From Serripes groenlandicus (taxonomy: Eukaryota; Mollusca; Bivalvia; Cardiida; Cardiidae), in NCBI GenBank assembly GCA_031761405.1, contig JASEVX010000008.1, positions 38,211,511-38,275,510 of the forward strand: a DNA stretch of 64,000 nt. The letters run 5' to 3'. Positions 27,701 through 33,030 of the stretch are shown one piece after another. Both the position numbers and the translations under genes were made by a program. The notes below the pieces were generated by a model. It was not told the origin of the DNA. It searched no databases and saw only the letters and a list, made by a program, of their open reading frames with translations. The stretch's first letter is position 1, and every line of letters begins with the position of its first letter.

Positions 27701-30700
27701 CGATATAGGATTTCAAAATATTCAGGAGGGGCATGCCCCCAGACCCCTCTAGATGAATGGGGCCTACACATTGATTATTGCCAAGCTACGCCCCTTATGT
27801 ATGAGACATCTCACAAGGAATACACATGTCTTATATAAAAGCCTTTTCTCTGTAAGGTCAAAAGTTATGTATTAATTAGGTATAACTGGAAAGGACTTGC
27901 CACAACAAAAAATACATGTCTAATATGAAAGCACTTTCTCTGATGGATCAAACATCATGATTTTAGTATTGAATAAGTTAGATACATGTCAATATGTTAA
28001 ATTAAATTTAAGTTCCTGAAAAAAGGCTGTCAGGCGAAAAGCTTGAATGTTGAGTTACATTACATATATTTACACAAAAGTTATGCCAATTTGATGGTTT
28101 CAATACTATTGATACTTTGATTTCATTGTAAATATAAACATATCAATACCTAGGTCTTTGTTTGCTTTCTCTAAGGCTTTTCTGCCATCTCCAATTATAT
28201 CAACTTCAAACGGAGGCTCAGACTGGACATCAAGCTCAAAATTCTCTATAGGTTTCAAATATCTACACTGAGTCATTCTATCATGCAAACATTGAACCAG
28301 TCGGTCTTCTATGCTTTTTGGAAGCTTGTTCTTTTTTAAATTGATCTGGTATCTCACGGAAGCTTCTATTCTTGTTATCTGCTTCAAACCTACTGACTTG
28401 CATATGGAAACAGCATTTGTTGAAAATGGAGTTGAGAAATTCAATCTGTGAACAGAATAAAATTAGATTTAATCTAGTAATTAGCTACTATGCTTTTTTT
28501 AAGAAAACTCAAATGAAATTGCTCTGAAGAACAATATACAGTCCCTGAAAATATGTAGGAAAAATATTGAGACTCTATAAAAGTTATTATATAAATATTT
28601 AATCCGAATTGAAAACATTATGGCGAAAGGAGAATTTGCTTATAATGAACCATTTCTCCGCTTTGCCACAACGTTTGTCGTTTTCAAAAGTCAACTGCTG
28701 CAGATGCCTGAAAATGTGTCTGCATGTGGGAAAAGATTAACCGGGTGAATATTTTGATGATAGTTCTCGCAGAATCATGTGGTTGTTTGAAGTCAAAGTT
28801 AATCCTTTCCCAAAGACAGAAAAGCTGCAGCAGACCACTTTGAAAACAAAAAGGCAAAATAAGGAAACTCTATAATAGTTAAAGTATCATAATCTAATTT
28901 GGTTTGGAACATTGTCATGATGAACAATTCTTCTTTTGCAATAATGTTTTGAAAATGTGTTTGCTGCAGATCTGCAGGTCAAAAAGGAATTAGCATAGAG
29001 AAATATTTTGATGATAGTTCTCACCGAATCAGGTGGAAAGAATTGTATCATTGGTCACCTTGAACACATACATTGTATATCATGGCATCCAGAATTCTGC
29101 ACGAGTCCAAAAGATTTGAAGAAACTTTGTAGAATGTATTGAGAGGATACCTGCTATGAAGTTGCATTACAATTGACCCCTTTGGCATTAGTTGTTTGAA
29201 GTAACAGTTAACCTTTTCCAACATACAACAAATCTTCAACAGAAAAAAGTCGTCTATTGCAAACATGTTAAGACTGCATCTGCAAGTGGGAAAGGGTTAA
29301 AATAAAAGTTACTTCCTTTTTGTGTATTCTGCAAACTCAAAATGTAAGAATGATAAAACAACATTTAAACCTTCTGACGCCTCTGCAGCAGACAGCTTTT
29401 TGAAAACAAAATGAGCAATTTCTCCTTTTGCCAAAATGTTTTCCACTTTTAGTCATAGGTTATCCCCTTAATTATAGAGATTTTCTATTTTTTGACAAAG
29501 TCTACTGCAGAATTGTCGTATGAGGGAAAGGGTTAATGAGAAGGAAAATACCTTGGCCCAATTTCAATCAGAAAGCTATTGGAACTGTTGTCACAGTTAA
29601 ATGAAGATTGTTCACTCAGATCTTTTTCTGCAAAAGGAGTTGAAAGTATCCACTGTAGTTGGGATTGGTCCTTTGCTGTCAAATCTGCAAAACAAAACAG
29701 GAAAATATAATATCTCTATAATTGAATGGATAACCTATGACTAAAAGTGGAAAACATTGTGTCAAAATGAGAAATTGCTTGTTTTGAGCAATTTCTTCTT
29801 TTGTCACTATGTTTTCAAAAAGCTGTCTGCTGCAGATGCATCAGAAAGCATCTATATGAGGGAAAAGGTTAAACAATATTAGCAGAAAATAAATTTGTTA
29901 TCATCGAATTGCAACTGAAACTATTCACAAGATTGCTTCAATAGGAACCATTTAACAATTATGACACTATAAGAGGTTATCCAAAATCGTTTTCAACGTT
30001 CCAGCCCATATTTATGTTTTCTTGATATGTTTTCAAGGCAGCTATATAGAATCAAGGAAACAATTAATCACAGTGAAAACAACCCTACTTTTTACAGGAA
30101 ATTGGAATGTACCTTAATTTATAAACAATTTCGAATTTTTAGCTCTAGATTTGGGGAAATATACCTTTTTTTAAATAGGTATTTTATCCTTTCACCAGAT
30201 GAGTTATTTTGCATTTGTTTGCCATTTTATTAAACTATAAAAATAGACCATTTATTCAATAAATATACTTTCATTCAGATACATGTATTTTCAATATTTT
30301 TGACTCTTTACTTTTACAAACTTGTCTAATGTAGATTTGTTGTATGTGAAAATGGGTTTACCCTTCCCAAATACAACAAATCTGCTACAGGTGACTGCAA
30401 ATATGTATGAATGAAGGTAAAACCATTGCATACAGTTGAAAACATTGTGGCAAAAAGGAGAAATTTCTCCTTATTAAGTCGTCCGCTGCAATTTACGTCA
30501 ATATACGTCTACATGTGGGAAAGGGTTAAATATAAAGACTGAAAATCCTCCAGGAGATTCTTTTTAGTACACGGTTCTTTCGGAGATATAGTACTGGGAA
30601 AAGAACAGTTTAGTTTCGTTTCTTTTGTCTGTGTAACTTACCAGATGTATGAACTATATAGTAACATAGTTCCGTTTCTATTTCATTTACGTCGTTTGTA

Positions 30701-30780
30701 ATTTGATCAACCTTTGACCTCACTGATGCTGCTGTACCCGTACATAATCCAGGTTGTATATAGTACTTAATGATATTCAT
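485..30780 (-). CDS. PFAS: Phosphoribosylformylglycinamidine synthase, 11 exons, 3' half outside window
   Basis: The enzyme makes FGAM from FGAR, ATP and glutamine in the cytosol (de novo purine synthesis, step 4). Joined exons are 30780-30642, 29684-29552, 28445-28150, 24988-24880, 23972-23832, 22502-22375, 21492-21364, 12824-12564, 3015-2785, 2126-1903 and 796-485: 2103 nt, 701 codons with no stop. All ten introns are GT-AG and the phases agree. The order is PurS-like N-terminal domain (about 1-190), linker with the [11 protein letters not shown] signature (about 223-233), then the first synthetase (PurM-like) domain with [44 protein letters not shown] and [10 protein letters not shown]. 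Vertebrate PFAS is about 1340 residues, so the second synthetase half and the glutamine amidotransferase domain should lie left of position 1. No frame break is seen, so the gene looks functional. The main uncertainty is the 5' UTR and promoter. Confidence 0.96.
818..1018 (+). mobile_element. TTAA MITE, divergent, forward
   Basis: TTAACCCTTTCCCCC start 21 bp from the PFAS exon 11 acceptor; GTAGACACATTTTGACCC then CTGCAGCAGAC mark the forward orientation. The right end decayed to TTTA. Confidence 0.75.
1637..1880 (+). mobile_element. TTAA MITE, forward
   Basis: CTAACCTTTCCCACATAG start, GAGGGAAAGGGTTAA end. It is slightly long (244 bp) and ends next to the exon 10 donor. Confidence 0.8.
1903..2126 (-). 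CDS. PFAS: PFAS exon 10
   Basis: Residues about 523-597. It reads [29 protein letters not shown] and [17 protein letters not shown]. The acceptor is ATTGTAG. The donor AAAA|GTAAGG leaves phase 0. A TTAA MITE ends at 1880, about 21 bp past the donor. Confidence 0.96.
2397..2772 (+). mobile_element. Two abutting TTAA MITEs sharing a TTAA
   Basis: An old copy (2397-2582, TCAACCCTCTCCCC start) is followed by a second (2579-2772, TTAAACCCTTTCCC to GAAAGGGTTAA) with a shared TTAA at 2579-2582. Intron 9 of PFAS (658 bp) is largely these two copies, and the second ends 12 bp from the exon 9 donor. Confidence 0.75.
2785..3015 (-). CDS. PFAS: PFAS exon 9 (GVGGGAASS and DQGAGG motifs)
   Basis: Residues about 446-522. 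It reads [20 protein letters not shown], then [20 protein letters not shown] and [13 protein letters not shown]. The acceptor is TTTCACAG and the donor AATG|GTAAG, phase 1. MITE copies of opposite orientation begin about 11 bp from each splice site, so the acceptor's pyrimidine tract runs into MITE sequence. Confidence 0.97.
3027..3259 (-). mobile_element. TTAA MITE, reverse
   Basis: CATACAACAATTCTGCAGC start and GCATCTATATCTGGGAAATG end identify the reverse orientation. The left TTAACCC end is degenerate and lies about 11 bp from the exon 9 acceptor; the right TTAA is at 3256-3259. Confidence 0.75.
3256..3396 (-). mobile_element. TTAA MITE, short reverse copy
   Basis: Starts at the TTAA shared with the preceding copy, has CACATACAATCTGCAGCAG and ends GGGAGAGGGTTTA. 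The centre is deleted (about 140 bp in all). Confidence 0.65.
3698..3790. mobile_element. TTAA MITE fragment
   Basis: TTAACCCTTTCCAC end and the GGAAAATCTCTATAAATGAA segment; the other half was replaced by the following tandem-repeat element. Confidence 0.5.
3798..4660. repeat. Degenerate tandem repeat, about 140-bp units
   Basis: At least four units carrying TATGACCTTTGACC, a TGGTTGTAACATGCGCTCTG segment, TCTCAGTATGGTGAA, and GTTCAAAAGTTATTGA. Both edges carry a copy of AAACATATGTCTCCCC (direct). This is the layout of a non-autonomous element with a tandem core. Confidence 0.7.
4934..5164 (+). mobile_element. TTAA MITE, near-full, forward
   Basis: TTAACCCTTTCCCTCATATA to GTATGAGGGAAAGGGTTAA, 231 bp, both TTAA sites intact. 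A 5'-truncated older copy precedes it (about 4850-4933). Confidence 0.9.
5163..5792. repeat. Local duplication of an ~88-bp segment between MITEs
   Basis: 5163-5250 and 5703-5792 are clear copies (AGGGAATGTC.TCTCCTACGC; GCTCAGGCAGTTATTTGTTA), each directly after a GGGAAAGGGTTAA MITE end. So a MITE plus flank was duplicated about 540 bp apart. Between them are a forward copy (5272-5496) and a 107-bp internally deleted copy (5586-5692). Confidence 0.75.
5865..6094 (+). mobile_element. TTAA MITE, full-length, forward
   Basis: TTAACCCTTTCCCTCATATA start; right end GAGGTAAAGGGATAA with one change in the target site. 230 bp. Confidence 0.88.
6100..7097. repeat. Intron sequence with decayed repeat pieces
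   Basis: Contains a decayed MITE segment (about 6415-6500, CTGCAGCAGAC and AAAACATTGTGACAA). No coding potential recognised. Confidence 0.4.
7098..7672 (+). mobile_element. Tandem-core element with hairpin ends, interrupted by a SINE
   Basis: The left end AGGAACCATGATGGTCCT is a decayed version of the ACAAGAGGGCCATGATGGCCC head. The right end AGCTCGACTGGCTTTCAGCC...GGAGCTAAAA is a hairpin. A SINE (7303-7468) splits it. Confidence 0.65.
7303..7468 (-). mobile_element. tRNA-derived SINE, 5'-truncated
   Basis: Reverse of the SINE body: CCTTTAACAATCTTTCAGTT, then CCTGAGCGCCAAGGAGGGC and CCATTACTACCATT, as in the copies at 61.6 and 63.4 kb. Confidence 0.65.
7680..8156 (+). repeat. Tandem repeat, about 150-165-bp units
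   Basis: Units share TTTCAACCGTTTTTCTAT, CTTGACCCTAGGGACCCC, CCCATGAAAGGTCTCCATAA and GTTTGGTTACAATATGTCA. The same unit recurs at 9927-10255. Confidence 0.8.
8157..9923 (+). mobile_element. Long tandem-core element (about 140-bp units)
   Basis: Head ACAAGAGGGATATGATGGCCC; more than seven degenerate units with GGCCTAGTGACCTAGTTTTT, CATATTCGAACTTGGCC and GTGTTAACAAGATTTTCCTT; tail GATCCCAATAACTCACCTTG...GAGCTAAAA. Same family as 18114-19371 and 33853-34677. Confidence 0.82.
9927..10628 (+). repeat. Tandem-core repeats and an element tail
   Basis: 9927-10255 repeats the 7680-8156 unit; 10256-10628 carries the core of the 25-kb family (AAGGAACATTTGTGCCAAAT) and ends in TTACAATAGCTCACCATGAG, a weak hairpin tail. 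Confidence 0.6.
10730..11283 (+). mobile_element. Tandem-core element, 161-bp units
   Basis: GTCCAAAAAGGGGCACAAT occurs at 10894 and 11055, 161 bp apart, with GGACTTGACATACAAG and AAGTTTCAAAGCAACAGCAT following. The tail is the hairpin AGCTCCCCTATTTC...GAATAGGCGAGCT. Confidence 0.75.
11385..11613 (+). mobile_element. TTAA MITE, full-length, forward
   Basis: TTAACCCTTTCCCTCATACA to GTGGGAAAGGGTTAA, 229 bp, both target sites intact. Confidence 0.88.
11639..11839 (-). mobile_element. TTAA MITE, divergent, reverse
   Basis: TTAACCCTTTCAAACATACA start, GTGGGAAAGGTTTAA end. The central hairpin is lost. Confidence 0.7.
12237..12358. mobile_element. Short foldback element, ~55-bp arms
   Basis: GTTGTCATTTCATTAAGTTT...CGCTCGCC faces GCTCGCTTAATA...TTATATAAATTGACAAC as an imperfect inverted repeat with a very short loop (AGAG). 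It resembles a small MITE and has no coding capacity. Confidence 0.7.
12372..12535 (-). mobile_element. TTAA MITE, degenerate, reverse
   Basis: ACCCTTTCCCACCTACAAC start and GTGGGAATGGGATAA end about 29 bp from the exon 8 donor. Confidence 0.65.
12564..12824 (-). CDS. PFAS: PFAS exon 8
   Basis: Residues about 359-445. It reads [39 protein letters not shown] and [19 protein letters not shown], very conserved. The acceptor is ATGTTTCAG and the donor AAAG|GTAGG. It is isolated between introns of 8.5 and 9.5 kb. A degenerate MITE ends about 29 bp beyond the donor. Confidence 0.96.
13020..13800 (+). repeat. Tandem repeat, 160-bp units
   Basis: GACAAGACCAATTTTAGGTA recurs at about 13289, 13451, 13611 and 13771 (160-162 bp apart), with AAAGGGCGATAACTCTCGAT and ACACATTCTGACCAAAT. 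The first unit is decayed. The unit length fits the roughly 160-bp tandem cores known from bivalve elements. Confidence 0.85.
14020..14535 (+). mobile_element. 3' end of a non-LTR retrotransposon (LINE)
   Basis: Conceptual fragments CPEYLSQIQ and [19 protein letters not shown] resemble the C-terminal tail of LINE reverse transcriptases, broken by stops. An untranslated tail follows (GCTAGCTCCGAGGGCCGCA) and it ends in AATAAAGTTG and (TTA)n at 14513-14534. A 59-bp segment is tandemly duplicated at 14264-14322 and 14323-14381. Confidence 0.65.
14643..14850 (+). mobile_element. TTAA MITE, divergent, forward
   Basis: CTTAATCCTTTACGAAATGC start, GTGGGAAAGGGTTCA end. Confidence 0.65.
15090..15225. 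mobile_element. TTAA MITE fragment
   Basis: AACAAATTGTGACAAAGGGA, a decayed central hairpin, then GCGTCTGTATGTGG. Confidence 0.5.
15350..15793 (+). mobile_element. Tandem-core element fragment, hairpin tail
   Basis: Core of the 25-kb family (GGCAAGAAGATTTTTAAAGC; GGATCAGAATAATTTGAACA) and a clear tail hairpin AGCTCACCCCCA...TGCTCAGGTGAGCT at 15763-15793. Confidence 0.7.
16106..16334 (+). mobile_element. TTAA MITE, forward
   Basis: TTAACTCTTTTCCACC start, GAGAAAGGGTTAA end, both TTAA sites intact, 229 bp. Confidence 0.82.
16440..16661 (+). mobile_element. TTAA MITE, forward, right end lost
   Basis: TTAACCCTTTACCTCATATA start and an intact hairpin (GCACAAAACGTGC). The right end stops at GAGGGAACCC where another decayed copy (about 16660-16855) begins. 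Confidence 0.75.
16873..17916. mobile_element. Unclassified element, ends shared with 58.4-59.8 kb
   Basis: Left end hairpin GTCGCCGGGCAGAAGCCCGCGAC; right end CCGGCGACATTGATGC...GCATCAACTTTTTCTTG. The terminal GTCGCCGG and CCGGCGAC are inverted. The first about 220 bp after the hairpin (TTTTCGGAAATCACATGGGA and onward) and the right end recur at 58.43-59.80 kb with a different interior. The longest frame (17361-17158, minus) resembles nothing I know. Confidence 0.6.
18053..19532 (+). mobile_element. TTAA MITE split by a tandem-core element
   Basis: Left half 18053-18113 (TTAACCCTTTCCCTCGTATA to GATTTTTGAAA) and right half 19371-19532 (CGACAAAAGAAGAAATTGCT to GTGGGAAAGGTTTAA) join in register once the insert 18114-19371 is removed. 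Confidence 0.85.
18114..19371 (+). mobile_element. Tandem-core element with hairpin ends, nested in a MITE
   Basis: Head ACAAGAGGGCCATGATGGCC, whose GGGCCATGATGGCCC is a hairpin; core of about 138-bp units (TTTGGCCTAGTGACCTAG near 18516, 18655, 18889, 19027, 19157); GC-rich pre-tail GACGCACGCCGGACGGACGC; tail hairpin AGCTCACCTTGCACTTCGTG then CATAGGTGAGCT. No transposase. The architecture resembles Helitron/Helentron-derived non-autonomous elements or bivalve pearl-type elements. Confidence 0.8.
19640..20229. mobile_element. Cluster of four TTAA MITE copies
   Basis: A right-half piece (19676-19748), a reverse copy lacking its first bases (19748-19957, ending GAGGGAAAGGGTTAA), a decayed piece sharing that TTAA (19954-20048), and a forward copy with internal deletion (20048-20229). 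Confidence 0.75.
20230..21227. other. Intron 7 sequence, AT-rich, no gene seen
   Basis: Contains ATTCGAATA-rich stretches around 20370 and 20900-21020 (GAATATTCGAAAATTGG; ATATTCGAATATATTCGAAT), with CATCCCTAATTGCAATAG facing TATTGCAATTAGGGATGG. This marks a foldback of about 670 bp (20335-21000) that I cannot classify. Confidence 0.45.
21364..21492 (-). CDS. PFAS: PFAS exon 7 (TGTGGRIRD motif)
   Basis: Residues about 316-358. It reads [19 protein letters not shown], then [12 protein letters not shown], nearly identical to vertebrate PFAS. The acceptor is TTTCAG and the donor CCAG|GTATG. A TTAA MITE begins 29 bp upstream of the acceptor on the transcript. Confidence 0.96.
21522..21751 (+). 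mobile_element. TTAA MITE, full-length, forward
   Basis: TTAACCCTTTCCCTCATATA to GATGGAAAGGGTTAA, 230 bp, hairpin GCTCAAAACGAGC. 29 bp from the exon 7 acceptor. Confidence 0.9.
21896..22049 (+). mobile_element. TTAA MITE, decayed forward
   Basis: TTAACCCCTCAGACTC start; GTCCTCTGCTGCAGATTTAA end, truncated. Confidence 0.55.
22375..22502 (-). CDS. PFAS: PFAS exon 6 (AETHN motif)
   Basis: Residues about 273-315. It reads [20 protein letters not shown] and ends [16 protein letters not shown], the conserved strand and loop of the ATP-binding synthetase domain. The acceptor is GTTTCAG and the donor ACAG|GTAGG, phase 1. Confidence 0.95.
22553..22782 (+). mobile_element. TTAA MITE, full-length, forward
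   Basis: TTAACCCTTTCCCTCATGTA to GTATGAGGGAAAGGGTTAA, 230 bp, 50 bp from the exon 6 acceptor. Confidence 0.92.
22852..23180 (+). mobile_element. Tandem-core element fragment, ACAAGAGCTGTC head
   Basis: Head ACAAGAGCTGTCTATAAGAC then AGCGCTCAAC, in which GCTGTCTATAAGACAGC is a hairpin. The core has AAAGGGCCATAATTCTTAC and AAGTTTCAAAGCAATAT. The tail is not visible. Confidence 0.65.
23195..23365 (+). mobile_element. TTAA MITE, internal deletion, forward
   Basis: Perfect TTAACCCTTTCCCTCATATA and GTATGAGGGAAAGGGTTAA ends, but only 171 bp; the central hairpin is deleted. Confidence 0.9.
23593..23821 (-). mobile_element. TTAA MITE, full-length, reverse
   Basis: TTAACCCTTTCCCTCATACA to ATATGAGGGAAAGGGTTAA, 229 bp, ending 10 bp from PFAS exon 5. 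Confidence 0.92.
23832..23972 (-). CDS. PFAS: PFAS exon 5 (SEHSRHWFF loop)
   Basis: Residues about 226-272. The junction codon completes the serine of [19 protein letters not shown], a signature of FGAM synthetases. It continues through [17 protein letters not shown]. The acceptor is GAACAG and the donor AGCAG|GTGAGT, close to consensus. A reverse-oriented TTAA MITE ends at 23821, five bases beyond that donor hexamer. Confidence 0.96.
24308..24503 (-). mobile_element. TTAA MITE, decayed reverse
   Basis: AAAATCTGCAGCAGACCAC, central GTGTGGCAAAAG, then GTCTGCTGCAGCGGC. Ends lost. Confidence 0.6.
24880..24988 (-). CDS. PFAS: PFAS exon 4
   Basis: Residues about 190-225, reading [19 protein letters not shown] then FDLAQSN. 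This is the linker helix leading to the conserved SNSEH loop. The acceptor TTTTTACAG lies about 10 bp from the start of a tandem-core element at 24998. The donor is AACAG|GTTGG, an unusual but acceptable +3 to +5. Confidence 0.95.
24998..25995 (+). mobile_element. Tandem-core element, about 170-bp units
   Basis: Head ACAAGAGGGCCATGATGGCC; units with GGAACATCTGTGCCAAGTTA, AAGAAGATTTTTATAGTTTT, AACAAGCTCTGCCCCCT and GATCAGAATAATTTGAACA; tail GGTCACAATAACTCAATCTG...TGGCTCAGGTGATTTAA. Same head as the 18-kb element, different core. Confidence 0.8.
26018..26100 (+). mobile_element. TTAA MITE fragment
   Basis: CAGATGCTTTCTGAAGCCTC then TGCAGCTGACG and CATTGTAGCAAAAGGAGAA. Confidence 0.55.
26341..27795 (+). 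mobile_element. Degenerate hAT-family DNA transposon
   Basis: Termini CAGGGGCGTAGCTT and AAGCTACGCCCCTT are inverted with one mismatch. The flanks TTACATGT and TTATGTAT match 6 of 8, consistent with an aged 8-bp duplication. The interior encodes part of a hAT transposase of the ZMYM1-like kind with frame breaks. It lies in PFAS intron 3, opposite to the gene. Confidence 0.85.
26660..27433 (+). pseudogene. hAT transposase remnant, C-terminal half
   Basis: The frame from 26687 reads [35 protein letters not shown] and [17 protein letters not shown], typical of the hAT catalytic region of ZMYM1-like transposases. After a stop and frame change, 27239-27433 reads [29 protein letters not shown] split as [20 protein letters not shown] plus HIHKDM, the C-terminal dimerisation region. 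The N-terminal zinc finger and first catalytic residues are missing, so it is inactive. Confidence 0.85.
28150..28445 (-). CDS. PFAS: PFAS exon 3
   Basis: Residues about 91-189. It opens with [20 protein letters not shown], the conserved end of the PurS-like domain where vertebrates have LNFSTPTSTN, and includes [11 protein letters not shown] and [13 protein letters not shown]. The acceptor is TTCACAG and the donor CTAG|GTATT, phase 1. The next intron carries the hAT remnant. Confidence 0.95.
28598..29300. mobile_element. Three TTAA MITE remnants in PFAS intron 2
   Basis: 28598-28741 (right part, GTGGGAAAAGATTAA), about 28797-28996 (TTAATCCTTTCCCAAAG start) and a 93-bp deleted copy 29208-29300 with both TTAA ends. 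Confidence 0.65.
29369..29536 (+). mobile_element. TTAA MITE, left-truncated, forward
   Basis: CTTCTGACGCCTCTGCAGC to GTATGAGGGAAAGGGTTAA, 14 bp from the exon 2 donor. Confidence 0.82.
29552..29684 (-). CDS. PFAS: PFAS exon 2
   Basis: Residues about 47-90. It begins after TTTTGCAG and ends CCAAG|GTATT, phase 2, giving the reading [18 protein letters not shown] and later FLIEIGPR. The last residues match the VGPRLNFSTP junction of the family. The exon is boxed in by two TTAA MITEs in opposite orientation: the left one ends 14 bp from the donor and the right one begins about 15 bp beyond the acceptor. Confidence 0.93.
29700..29872 (-). mobile_element. TTAA MITE, left-truncated, reverse
   Basis: ATCTCTATAATTGAATGGA to ATATGAGGGAAAAGGTTAA. 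It starts about 15 bp beyond the exon 2 acceptor. Confidence 0.82.
30240..30529 (-). mobile_element. Two TTAA MITE remnants in PFAS intron 1
   Basis: A right-half piece to 30358, then a copy 30355-30529 (TTTACCCTTCCCAAATAC to GTGGGAAAGGGTTAA). Confidence 0.65.
30642..30780 (-). CDS. PFAS: PFAS exon 1 (start codon)
   Basis: The ATG is at 30780-30778 and the protein begins [12 protein letters not shown]; the later [10 protein letters not shown] matches the VETELCYN segment at the end of the first strand-helix unit of vertebrate PFAS. It ends TCTG|GTAAG, phase 1. The frame stays open 5' of this ATG to a CAG at 30799-30797 preceded by a T-rich tract. That is a plausible acceptor, so the 5' UTR may have its own intron. 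The alternative in-frame ATG a few codons upstream would lie in that leader. I chose the MNII start because family members begin just before this hydrophobic strand. Confidence 0.9.
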
Positions 30781-30796
30781 GGTGCTCTTTTGGAAA

Positions 30797-31170
30797 CTGA
30801 AATTTAAAAGTAAAACCATTCATTATTTTACTTATTTATTTTGCGTTTATCAATTTAACATTTTGCTCAGATTAAATTCAAAGCGTTAATTTTAAACTTA
30901 TTTATATTCCATTGATTGGGAATCAAAATTTTAACATATTTTTATGGATTGGTCTCCTAAGTTTGAGATCATAAGCCTTAAAATAAACTACATTGTTGAG
31001 TACTAAATGAATCTTTAGACATCAGAAAATAATTACACACAGGGAGAAAAGGAAGACGATAATGACGTCAGGAACTAAGGAAGATCATAAAGTTAGAATG
31101 CTCTACAATATATCAATCTCTTGATGTCTGCTTGCACTGGAGATTTAGGATTCTGGCGATTTCGTCTAAC
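30797..31170 (-). promoter_or_regulatory. Probable PFAS 5' leader/promoter region (no defined motif)
   Basis: Sequence directly upstream of the PFAS start. A possible 3' splice site (TTTAAATTTCAG, ending 30797) precedes the first coding exon. I see no convincing TATA or initiator, so the placement rests only on position. Confidence 0.25.
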
Positions 31171-33030
31171 TACCAGTTTGTCTAACTGATAATATAGAGT
31201 AAGTGGGGTAGAGATTAACTTATCAATTATAGTACTATATAATCAATATCGATATGAAGGTGTTATAGTAAGGTTTAAATTGACCGATTATAGTGAAAGA
31301 AAACAAACAATTTCAATTAGTTTGAACATTTTATGATTTTAATTTGTAATTTAATTTGTATTTTGTTATCATTTAATTTAATATTTACAGTAAATGCAAA
31401 TAATTGTTTTAAAGGTAGGTGTTCTGATTATTTTTGTCATTCTCCGATGTGATGTTTATGAACGCAGGATAGAAGATGTGTGTTTGCTTTACTAAAAGGG
31501 GCATCTAAATCGTAATAAAAAACACAAATATCCAGGCGTTAATACCAGAATAAGATAATACAGTGAACTCGACAGTTCCGGGTCATCGACAATTCCGGGT
31601 CACATTTGGAAAAAAATGTTTAGTATTCGAGAATGATACAGTATTTTGACAATTCGATTATCAAGTCATATTTCCCATTAGGTTGGCTAGTTTCACTTCG
31701 ATTTAGGTCGTTGTCATTTCAAGAACTGATGTCGTAATCTCGAAACGCTTGACTGCATCGAATCCCACGAAAGCAAAATCTCAATATTTTTATTTACCCG
31801 TCTCAGCGTAAATTGCTGATTGCAGCCATTATTTTAGTAATACAGGACTGGTATGTTTTGCACATAAATGTGTAGGTTATTTACTACTGAACAAGATTCA
31901 TATTTTTTATTGACTTGTCGAAGTTGTTTATGCCAAACTAGCGGATAAATTTGACCTAGTTCACATACGACACTTCCGGGTCAGCCAAAAGGAATTTCTC
32001 AAAATTATCAATTTATTAGTAAAACTATTTTGGTAACTTTTTAAGAATAATTTAAAGCTTATGGTATCAAATCAATGTTAACAATTTGTTATTAAAATTC
32101 ACATTTTTTGTCAAATATGACTTATTAGTTGAAATATGCATCAGTTTTCGTGCATGAAAGTGTGTACAGTAAATTTGGCCCCATCACTGTTCTGTTTATT
32201 ATGCAATAGGTAATTGCAAGTGATATATTTTAGTTCTTTCTTTTCATATTCTTTTAATAAAAATGTTAAATGAATATCTTGTTATTAAAAAACAGCTGTT
32301 TGAGGTTACCCCTGATAACAGAAATAAATATGTGTCACGTGACCCGGAAATGGCAAGTTCGACCCGAAACTGTCAAATTTACAGCTTGCAATTACAGACA
32401 CTAAAGAAACATTTTAACAAATTTATATAATTGTTGAATTATATCATCGTGGGGAGGAAGTATGTGTTTAACATTTTATGTAGTTTTTTTTCTTTCAAAT
32501 TTCCTTTCAAAGAGACAAGATTCGTTTATTTGGTTACTGACCCGGAACTGTCGAGTTCACTGTACACAAGTTCTTTATGAAATACACTGTTAGAAAAAGC
32601 ATAACACATCATTTTGTCGACGATTCAATTTCAAATCGAGAACAACAATAGCGCTTCGTAAATTATATTTTCCACGACCCTAGCAACCAACGGAAAGGAC
32701 AGTATAATTGCGCGATAGGTCGTTAATGTTTTATTATCTAAACAATCAAAAACAAGTGTTAATTTTTTAAATAGTGAAGTGTTTCAAACAAACAAAACAA
32801 CACATTTTAAATAGCCAATATCAAATTATACAATAAAAAGGTTATCGCATGATTATGGGAAACTTTTGTGTTTAGAGTTCTGCCCTCCCAACTCAGCCGA
32901 AGGAACTCGTCCAACACAATATTTTCCCAGATAGATGCAATAACCTATATTATTTATAAGTTAGACGAAATCTCTACCCCATTTACGCTTATAGATATTA
33001 TCAGTAAGATGAACTGGAAATTAGATGAAA
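31155..33030. mobile_element. Older element bounded by diverged ~65-bp inverted repeats
   Basis: 31158-31220 (GGCGATTTCGTCTAACTACC; CTGATAATATAGAGTAAGTG; GGGTAGAGATT) matches the reverse complement of 32957-33030 (AATCTCTACCCCATTTACGC; TATTATCAGT; GAAATTCCC). The Tigger-like element lies inside it. Confidence 0.6.
31561..32562. mobile_element. pogo/Tigger-like non-autonomous DNA element
   Basis: TA|CAGTGAACTCGACAGTTCC and GGAACTGTCGAGTTCACTG|TA: inverted repeats of about 25 bp (extending through CCGGGTCA) with a TA target site and CAGT ends, as in the pogo branch of Tc1/mariner. 1002 bp, no transposase frame. Internal subterminal copies of CCGGGTCA or TGACCCGGAA recur near 31590, 31975 and 32340. 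Confidence 0.82.
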
